From the NCBI GenBank assembly GCA_911728435.2, contig OU452203.1:21950134-22014133 (forward strand): a stretch of DNA of 64,000 nucleotides, read 5' to 3'. The notes under the pieces were generated by a model. That model was given only the letters and a program-made list of their open reading frames with translations, searched no databases and had not been told where the DNA came from. Shown one piece after another: positions 55,677-64,000 of this stretch; position 1 is the first letter of the stretch; each line of letters opens with the position of its first letter. The DNA comes from Apoderus coryli (lineage: Eukaryota; Arthropoda; Insecta; Coleoptera; Attelabidae). The position numbers were made by a program, and so were the translations under genes.

Positions 55677-57798
55677 ATGGATACGTTCGAGGACAGTAAG
55701 TTTATATTGACCAAGTGAATTTATTAGCTAATCGAATCAAAAATAATAATAACAAATAAATACTTGTAGAATACAAAATCATCAATCAGATTGGTGAAGG
55801 ATCCTTTTCCGACGTACTGAAATGTGAAGACAAAGGAAGTGGGCAATATTTCGCGGCCAAACGACTAAAGAAAATGTACAAAAAGTAAGACTCAACTTTG
55901 TTTCTTTTGCTAGCAGCCCATCAACAATACCTTTGTTGATTTTTTTTCAGCGAAGCCAATGTGTTGACATGCGCAGAAATCGTGGCAGCCCACAAGATCC
56001 CTTACCATCCGAACATTCTCAACATGCTGGAATATCATTAGTATGTCAGTTTGATAGTAAATCTATACAATTGCCATTTTATCTACTAAACTGTCAAATT
56101 TTGTTATTTGTAGTGACACATTTTCCGGTAATGTGACATTTGTTTTTGAGCTAATGGACATGTCAATGTATGAGTTTCTCAAAACGCGCAGACGTGGTAT
56201 TTCCGAACGCAAAACCAAAGAGTATCTGTTCCAGATACTGAAGGGATTGGATCATTTGCATCGAAACGGTCTGTTTCATCGGGACGTTAAACCGGAGAAT
56301 ATACTGATGAAGTATCCGTCAGTGCGCGAAACGCCGCTGTTTAAAAGCAGTAGGGTAAATATACGATTAGGTCTAAAAACTGAAAACAAAAAGTGTTTTT
56401 TTTTTTATTTTATAGATTGAAATAATCAAATTGGCTGATTTAGGTTCGGTTCGTGGTATTTATAGTACGCCACCATACACGGAATACATTTCCACGCGAT
56501 GGTATCGCTCACCCGAGTGTCTATTGACTGTTGGTCATTACGGACCTAAAATGGACATTTGGGCCACTGGCTGTGTTTTTTACGAAATGCTTACGTAAGT
56601 ACCTACCATTTAGTTAGTATCCTGGTTGATCAAGCTCGAAGGGTTATTTTTTTTTCAGTCTGTTACCATTATTTCCTGGTAATAACGAAATTGATCAGCT
56701 ATCTCGCATCCATCAACTAATTGGCACGCCGTCCATTCAATTTTTAAGTAAATTGAAATCGAAGTAAGTTTAGATTGATGAATTTTACACAATGGTCTGA
56801 TGGTGATTTTTTTAGGTCACGAAATTATGTTTTCTTTCCAAAGATACGCGGAACTGGCGTGGAAAGTGTATTGCCACATTGCAGTCGAGTTTGCAGCAAC
56901 CTTCTGCGCAATATGCTTGAGTACGATCCTGATAAACGAACAAATGTGCGCAGACTGTTGCGCAATTCATATTTCGACGACATACGGTATATTTTTGATG
57001 TTCTTTAGGTCTAATTATTGGATTCATCGATGTAGATAGTTAGACATTTCAATATTTTGCAGGGAGTACTTTGACATGCTTGAGGCTCAATACAAATCAC
57101 AAATGGAGACTTCAAATAAACGAGCATTTGGCGATTGTGCCTCTCATGTAAGTTATTTAAAAATATTTGTACAATTTCAGTGTTTTTGGAGCTTAAAAAG
57201 TATTTTCTGACCGGAAATTATCTGAAAGACAATGTACTTTCTGAAACCAATTGTTTTTTTTTCATTTCAGTCAAGATACTATAACAAACGATTTAATACT
57301 ATCGCTCCCGATGAGACACGTTCAAAATGCAGCAGTACGAAAAGTGGTAGCAAGGGCAGTTTGAATTCAGCTAAATCCGCAACACCCTCAATCGAAATCC
57401 CCTACTATTTGCCACGTCAAAAATCAACGAATAGTGCGAAAATGTCCCAAATTCCATTGGTGGATTTCAAGCTGTCGAAATGTGTAAATACGGGCGACAA
57501 ACGTGTTCGACATTTGTCAGATCCGAAGATACGAGCCAACAAACGGAATGTCGAACTCATTTTTAGGTAGGAACTAGTTTGCAAACGCTTTACAGCTCAA
57601 AGGGTCAAAACAGTAATTTCATTTATATCAGCTGTGTGTTAATAAAAATTATTTGTTTGAAGTCAGTTACAGGGTAATTCAAATGAGAAGCAGCAGAAAA
57701 GGTGTAACGCATTCCAGTCCAAATCTTTGGTGATGCCGAAGGAAGACAATAGCTCGAGACGTGGTACTAATACGCGTTTGAGGAATAAAGTTAAATGA
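55677..57798 (+). CDS. MOK: MOK-family protein kinase (RAGE-1 homologue)
   Basis: MOK belongs to the CMGC kinases close to MAK and ICK, associated in animals with cilia and MAPK-like signalling. Ten exons, 55677-55695, 55770-55884, 55951-56040, 56114-56354, 56416-56594, 56659-56763, 56816-56986, 57063-57147, 57271-57566 and 57663-57798, sum to 478 residues in frame. Kinase features in order: IGEGSFSDV (glycine loop), FAAKRLKK (ATP Lys), VFELMDMSMYEFL (hinge), GLFHRDVKPENIL (catalytic loop), ADLGS in place of the canonical DFG, YTEYISTRWYRSPE (TxY activation loop and P+1), DIWATGCVFYEML, and EYDPDKRTNVRRLL. The C-terminal tail is basic and Ser-rich. The last exon acceptor (after TTTGAAG, at 57663) was chosen because it alone continues a long open frame; an alternative at 57673 would stop sooner. 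It converges on N4BP2. Confidence 0.92.
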
Positions 57799-58151
57799 CA
57801 CGGGTTGGGTGGTGGTAACAACATCAATAAACGTCAAACATTTTATTATGTAGTTTTATTTCGCGTAGCATAGGAGCATAATAAAATGACCCTTCGAGCT
57901 ATAATAAAGGTCAGTGAAATAAAAACAATAAGTATGTATAATATACGATATATTTGCTATTTTGTACTCTTTTAAAATTGTTTCTCCAGTTATAAAATTA
58001 ACAAATTATAAAACTCTTATTATTTATAACCTCCCTGAACACATTGGTCATTAAAGTAAGTACTAAATAGGTATAAAATGTAAAATTATGTCATTATATA
58101 AAAAAAAATACGTTATATTGCATATGAGCGATATATTCAACAATCTAAGAC

Positions 58152-61100
58152 TTACAGTTCACTAGTGAGTAACGTGGAAATTGAAATTTTGATCTTCAAT
58201 AAACCCGGATTCAATCTTTGAAACCTGTAAGTTCAAAACAAACATACATTAGTCTCTCTCTAAACCCTTTTGACAATCAAATAATACGATTAAAACTATA
58301 CTTACTGGATATTGCGTGCTCGAAGTCGGTTCTGCACAGCAGGACGTATCTTCGGTATTCCTCCCTCGCTGCCTCGCCCTCTACCTGTAATCACCTGCAA
58401 ATACATATTCTGTCGACCATCATTCGAATAGCTGCGCAACGTATCGATATGCTTATCCACGAACATATCCAAAGCCTCCACAGCCTCCTTGACAAATAAA
58501 TAATGCAAATCCAATGTATTAATATCGCTGAGTCGCTTGGAATGTTCATGTAAGAAACTTGTAGCAGCTAATCCGTTTGCTCTATCGTATAGTTCGGTTT
58601 GTTTTGCCGCTAGACTGGAATAGTAGAGGGCGATAGCGGGCATTCGCTTTTGATGATAGTGCTGGGCCTTGTCATACAACAGGGTCCGTTTGGCTAGGTA
58701 TTTAGTCGCTGCCTCGCGATGCGCACGCGCATTTATGTTACAGATTACCTCGGTATTGAACTTTTTATGCTACAGAAAAACAAAATCAGTTAAAATATCG
58801 AACAATCTAAAAATTAAGTATCAATTTAGGTATTTTAAATAAGACTACCGAAAAACAACGGGGAAATCCCGCAAGGGATTTCTTGTAAATTATAATAAAA
58901 CGTGATAGCTCTTATTCACTGTAATCCTCAATCAAAACGAGGTCAATTCCGTGAAGGATATCTCAAAACACCTTGCGGGATTTCCCAGTCGTTTTGTGGT
59001 AGTTTTATCTATGACAAATGTCATTGAGAGTTATAAAAACAATAAAAAGAAGAGAAATGTTAGAAAATCTGATTTTTTTTAATACGAACTACCGTACCTA
59101 AAAATATTGAAAATAAATATAAGCATTTTTGAGTTACCCCGTAGATCACCTCTAGGAGCTGAATTCAAATCTAAAAAAATCAAAAGATTACTCGAAATAT
59201 GACTTTTTTGCCCTTAAAAAAAATTAATAATAATATTTTAAATCTGCTAGCCTAAAAATGGCTGCCTATAATATGGTTGTCATCATAGGTGACGTTATTT
59301 TCTAGGATAACCATATCTCTCTATTTAAAATCGTTGGTGTTAAATTAACGTTAACGTTAATAGCGGTGGACGTTATTTTTAGGACTACCATATCTCTCTA
59401 TTCTGGTTCGTTGGTTTGTCAAAATTTGGTAATTTTTTTTCCTAACGTTGGTGTCACTTTTTTACTAATAATTTGCTTGACAGTTCCTTTTGTCAAAATA
59501 GTTTATGTTTACATTAATAGTCTAGCCATTATTTTCATGTTTAAGATTAATTTCTATCTCAAATCAAATGTAAAATATGCCATGTGTTTTTACATAAATT
59601 TAAATATTCAGCGCAGTGCAACGTTTACTTTTCTAAGGCTTCTTTGAAGGAAAACATTTTTAAATACTTCCCAAATATAAGGTTGAACTATGGCCTCGAG
59701 CACTGCAACTGAATATATTGGCCGCTTGTCAAAATATCAAAAGGAAAGTCGCATAATACGAATGCCAGTTTCAAGAAAAAGTAAAATAATAAAGTTACTA
59801 CTCACATCTTTAATATAATCATCATGTTCCATATTCATATCCATTACCAACCGTTCATCGATCGGTGGCTGCCTAATCTGATTCGGCGTCTGTCCCAACT
59901 GTTTGCTGTTACTATTCGATAACAACGTTTCGACGGTCTCATCATAGTTACTGTCATGAGCCTTGAAAATCTCAAGAATGACATGGTGTTCTATATGCGG
60001 AAACGATGCGAACAACTTCTCTTGTGTCAACGTCATCGCAATCGTTTCTGGTTTCATATCCTTCATATCCAATCGTTGCGTGCCTTGTGCCCTGCGTGCC
60101 CGCGCTTGTTCCCGCATAATTTCATCGAGATTATTCTCATTACTATGATTCGGTTCACTATGTTTCGGTTCGTCAACAGTATCTTCGATTTCCCTTGCGA
60201 GCCTCCGAGCAAACTCCTCATCTTCCTTAACAAGCTCCTCCAGAACAGTTTTTTGTGCTTCCATTTGTTGGAACACGGATTCAATATAAAACGCGTACAG
60301 TTGTTTTGCTAATGTTACCGGCATCTGAATCACTGGCTGGAATCCTTTCGGATAGATCAAGCTTTCATCGCCTAATTTCGCTTCTAACTGCTCTACAAAC
60401 ATCTCCCCTAAATTCATTTCAATGGTTTCTGTGGGTTGTACCTCAACCGTATTCGCTAAATCGTCGAATTCGATGTCGGAATCATACTCAAACACACAAT
60501 CGTCTTTTGGTGCTGGCTTTATGCCAGACGTACTTGGTCCACCTCCAGAGGCGCACGCTGCATTTTCTTCCATACTACACAAATTACTTTCGACATTTTG
60601 CTCAACAATTCTATTATTGACACTCCCAGACACCTCTAAATTTACATTTTCTTTCATAGTGCTGATAGGATCAGACGCGTGGGAACGTGCACTATTCCTA
60701 TTAGCATTTACATTTAGTTGCGCGTGACTTGGTCCACCTCCAGAGGCGCACGCTGCATTTTTTACCATACTACACAAATTACTTTCGACATTTTGCTCAA
60801 CAATTCTATTATTCACCGTCCCAGACGCGTCTAAATTTACATTTTCTTTCATAGTGCTGGTAGGATCAGACGCGTGGGAATGTGCACTATCCTTATTAGC
60901 ATTTACATTTAGTTGCGCATGACTTGTGGAACACCCAGCTACGTTAATATTCATCTCCGTATTATCTTCACTATCATTAAATTTCTCATTCCTCTTTTTA
61001 ACTGGGTCAGTAGCAGAAGCATTAGAAAATAGTCGAGCAAACACATTGTTTGGTTTCTTTGACGGTTGCTCAGTATTCCTGGTTTTATCTTCGTCAGCAG

Positions 61101-63595
61101 TCACGTCATCGTTAGAATGTGATATGAGCCGTGAAAATATATTCGTCGTTTTCGATTGGCCCGGTTTATTTTGCTCATCATCCCCATTCACTGGGAGCGT
61201 GAAATGCTTCATGATAAAGTCGCTGATTCTATTTGTCGGTTCATTCTTCTTGCTAACTGAGGGTGTGAATTTGTTTTTTACCTTATCCAGAAAGTTAGTA
61301 GTTGTCGTCTTCTTATTTAGTGGGTCAGCGGTATTATCGTCTAAGTCGATAGCAGCGTTAATTTTCGTCTTGTTTTCGTCCGAGTTTTGCATCTCAAATT
61401 CCTCTGGACTTTTGTTCTTCTTTTCCATGACTGGAGTAGCGGGGAACTGGATCAGATCATCTGAATTACTATCTTCATTCTTGTTTACTGGTTCCATAAC
61501 TTCAATATCACTATGTTCATCCGTATCCATTAAAATATCGACTGTACCATCATTCGTACCGCCATTTGTCATATTCTTCGTGTCTGGGTACAAGTAATCG
61601 TCAACATCATCATTATACTCAGTATCGAACCGCTTTTGTTTCACTTTTAACAAATGCCCAGAATAATGTTCATCATTAATATCAATTTTTCGTTCGATAT
61701 CACGTTGCAATTCCACATTTAAACTGTTCTTCTTCCTATTACGTTTTTTCTTCTTCTTTTTACTATTTTTACTAATCGTTTTAACTGGTTGCGAATTAAT
61801 ATCAACACTACTGCTACTCCCGCTTGGTCCGGCCTTGCCATTTTCCAAATATTCTATGTTCATCGCCTCCTCTTTCGGTAAAGCCAACAGCATCTCTATG
61901 GCCCATTCCATATCACCTTGTGATTTGTCCAACATATATTTTAATCGGTCCACAGGCATATCGGGAAACATTCCATTTAAATATGTCAATTGCATGTCAT
62001 AATTATCATTACAAATGTCATCTGTCATACAACTTTTGTCTAACATAGAGGGCGGGGACACCGGCTGGGAGGCAGTGTTGCCGCGATTTATGTCACGACT
62101 AACAGCTGTCAAAACTCCAACGAAATAATCTGGATCCTCGGTACTAACAGAGGCATTGGAATAATCTTTTAACAAACACGGTAATTTTGTTTCTATTTTC
62201 CGATTGATACTCGTATCATTATTGTTAGTGGTAATCGGCGTAAATAAATCCCATGAACGCAACGCTTGCTCTGTCAAACCCCAGGCGCTTAAATCTGTTA
62301 TTATGGACCCGGTTTGTTGTTTTGAGGCATTATCCATCTCACATGAAATATTTGAGGCATTGTTTGTCTTGAAATCAGTGAAGTAATTAGATGCATATCC
62401 TGCTGCACCTCCTGTTTCAAAATCAATGAGTGGATTTGCGTCAACTCGCGCACTATCTCTCTCAAAATTATTGTGAAAACTTGTTGTATTTCTTAGCTCC
62501 GTTGCCCCAAAACTACTCCGAAAATTTGAGGCACCAATAGGCTCATACATGCCTAGAACTCCCGCATCATTACTTCCATTTGTAAAACAGTTTATCTCAC
62601 TAAAATTGTTATTTTTTGAGGAGTATTTAGTCTTAAAGTTGCCCCCATCTTGCTCTAAACCATTATATTGTGATGATACCATTGAAGCGTTTGAGGTACT
62701 TTGAGGATATCTTGAGACATCCGGACGTAAAATAGGTGGTTTTTGATTTTTATACGTCAAATTGTAAAGCGATAGAAGTTTAGGCACTGTAAGGTTACGT
62801 TCGTATCGATCAATCATTTTTCTGATAGTTTCTTTGGGAACACCGTGTGTATTACGTTTCACCAGTTCTTGCTCCTGGAACACCCAACTGGTAGGTGGTT
62901 CTAGAATCTCGATAACGTAACAATGCTCAGTTGCCATGGCGAGGTAAGGTTTCATCTCCCATGCCTCACAATTGGTGTTATCTATAATGACAGGACTGAA
63001 ACCGCGGCTCATAGCCTTGTAAGCGCGGTTCTGGTTCCACATGTGGGCTAATTGAAGCTCATTGGGCTGGTAGTTGTAACGTCCGTTTCGATTGAAGTAA
63101 TCGTCAGTCGATAGAACGTGTGAGCTAACCGAGGTAAAATTGAAGCCGATTGTGTCCTCGAGGATACGTTTAGCCAAGGTTGATTTGCCTAGATGGGGAG
63201 GTACAAGTGATTTTTAGTTGGTTATTTTTTGTTCAATCACATGCAAAAGTGTCAGAGTATCTTAAGCAACAAAGGAGAATGCTGCACCTCAATTTTAGAA
63301 CAGTTAAAGAAAGCATTGAGAGAGATGTGCTCCTGTACATAAGAGCGGTGGCTGCTCTGCACAAAGTGGGCTTCGATATCAAAAATCGCCAACCCCTGAG
63401 CGATTATTGATTTGAGAAGTGTATTACTATACTTAAAACCTACATACCTGAGCCGGGTAATCCCCGCAAAATCACTAAAATCCTATTTTCAGAATTAATC
63501 ATTTTAATGACTTTGAGAATTTCAAGTTCCTTTTTCGGCATATTTGGCTTAACACAGGGCGCATCAAGATTGTTCAAAAATGCCGCCATATCCAT
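58152..63595 (-). CDS. N4BP2: NEDD4-binding protein 2 homologue (kinase-like P-loop, CUE, Smr domains)
   Basis: Human N4BP2 has polynucleotide 5'-kinase and Smr nuclease-type activities and binds BCL3 and NEDD4. Four coding exons (minus), 63595-63448, 63188-59806, 58769-58306 and 58224-58152, join in frame to 1355 residues. The start is MDMAAFLNNLD, directly after a splice acceptor, so a non-coding first exon is likely. The P-loop spans the first intron: ILRGLPGSG then KSTLAKRIL. LSTDDYFNRNGRYNYQPNEL and VIIDNTNCEAWEMKPYLAMA match the N4BP2 kinase domain, about residues 25-190. A CUE-like domain, LTYLNGMFPDMPVDRLKYML then DMEWAIEMLL, lies near residue 440. A long acidic, Asn/Ser-rich middle includes a duplicated 65-residue segment. 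The C-terminus has an Smr domain: TLDLHYLFVKEAVEAL, VITGRGRGSEGGIPKIRPAV and NPGLLKIKIS. A basic run KKKKKRNRKK suggests nuclear entry. It runs convergent to MOK. Confidence 0.93.
58844..59003. repeat. Intronic foldback repeat, 160 bp
   Basis: ACTACCGAAAAACAACGGGG and AAATCCCGCAAGG (58844-58876) pair with the complementary CCTTGCGGGATTTCCC and CGTTTTGTGGTAGT (58971-59003), with a few mismatches. It lies in the N4BP2 intron between 58770 and 59805 and has the form of a miniature inverted-repeat element. No target duplication is clear. Confidence 0.75.
59285..59420. repeat. Two-copy imperfect direct repeat in an N4BP2 intron
   Basis: GACGTTATTTTCTAGGATAA CCATATCTCTCTATT and the similar GACGTTATTTTTAGGACTAC CATATCTCTCTATT recur about 77 bp apart, each followed by TCGTTGGT. 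A third, weaker CTACCGTACC lies to the left. This is a small local duplication. Confidence 0.65.
63189..63447. other. N4BP2 first coding intron, with an unexplained antisense open frame
   Basis: The intron separates the two halves of the P-loop codon set. On the opposite (plus) strand a 76-codon frame (63180-63410) reads HAKVSEYLKQQRRMLHLNFR and then RTVKESIERDVLLYIRAVAA, more protein-like than typical intron sequence. I do not recognise it. Confidence 0.45.
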
Positions 63596-63601
63596 TTCCA
63601 C

Positions 63602-64000
63602 CTGAAATAAATACAGAGCAATAGATATTATAATTGTTATTGGACTTTTAAAATGGATATAAAGTTTACCACACAATACGTGCTAGCTTTGAGGTGAACG
63701 TGTATGACGTTGGTGTTCTTAATGCAGTCTGGTTGTCAGACATATTTTTCAGAATTAAATGTTCCTTTTCCGGACGGCTCTCTGCAGTTTGGCGGTCTTT
63801 AATTACCACGTGGAATGGAATTTGAAAGTCACGTTTGCTTGGCAAAGCACCTTCTATGAGGGAATATTGAAATTATTATTGGATATTTCGCAGCATATCC
63901 CTCTAATGCTAGATTGGTTCCATTTCAACCATTCAACAACCTCAAGAAACATCTAGGCAACAATACAGTTCAGAAGAGAAATTTGAGGCATTTGAAAAGT
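63602..64000. other. Upstream of N4BP2 coding start
   Basis: A splice acceptor (TTTATTTCAG on the minus strand) at 63602 shows that transcription of N4BP2 starts further right, so this region probably holds the 5' untranslated intron and perhaps the promoter. The plus-strand frame at 63759-63956 has no similarity that I recognise. Confidence 0.45.

Noticed and set aside
57673..57733. Alternative last exon of MOK starting at 57673
   Set aside because: It gives only about 20 residues; the acceptor at 57662 keeps a longer open frame and total length divisible by three.

Overview
This is eukaryotic nuclear DNA, almost certainly from an insect. The genes have GT-AG introns, many only 50-110 bp long, and start codons in A-rich context. 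The proteins are animal-type: RABL6, Ro60, Golgi class I alpha-mannosidase, PP6 catalytic subunit, SNX4, MOK kinase and N4BP2. The intergenic DNA is AT-rich and full of mariner, hAT, non-LTR and LTR relics. A beetle is my best guess, but no marker in the window fixes the order.

The window has two halves. Positions 1-34.5 kb are a transposon-rich gene desert. It holds non-LTR reverse transcriptase relics (1-1.4, 26.2-27.5, 31.8-32.2 kb), a 272-bp tandem duplication (1.7-2.3 kb), a TA-flanked mariner-like element with long inverted ends (3469-5271) and a 174-bp satellite array (about 6.69-8.38 kb). It also holds a hAT relic (12.9-13.5 kb), a large foldback element split by a palindromic mariner (19265-21309), a transposase fragment (23.7 kb) and the 5' end of a Gypsy-type LTR element (24.8-25.9 kb). 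A lone THAP-domain exon sits at 31.5 kb.

Positions 34.6-63.7 kb are a compact gene cluster. RABL6 (minus, nine exons) is divergent from Ro60 (plus, five exons). A class I alpha-1,2-mannosidase (plus) follows, with two alternative 5' ends that join the same catalytic exons. A three-exon short-chain dehydrogenase lies antisense inside one of its introns. PPP6C (minus) converges on the mannosidase and is divergent from SNX4 (plus); a hAT-type miniature element with an 8-bp target duplication sits between PPP6C and SNX4. MOK kinase (plus) follows SNX4 and converges on N4BP2 (minus), which ends near the right edge.

For six of these genes (Ro60, mannosidase, SDR, SNX4, MOK, N4BP2) and for PPP6C I joined exons by hand, and the lengths sum to whole codons; RABL6 is uncertain at one internal junction. 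The genes are unrelated housekeeping functions (small GTPase signalling, RNA quality control, N-glycan trimming, phosphatase, endosome sorting, cilium-type kinase, DNA/RNA end processing). I see no operon-like logic and no convincing undescribed system. The most unusual points are a Ro60 whose metal-binding MIDAS motif is lost, an SDR whose catalytic Tyr and Lys are replaced, a satellite with a two-unit higher-order repeat, and a palindromic mariner nested in a palindromic element.
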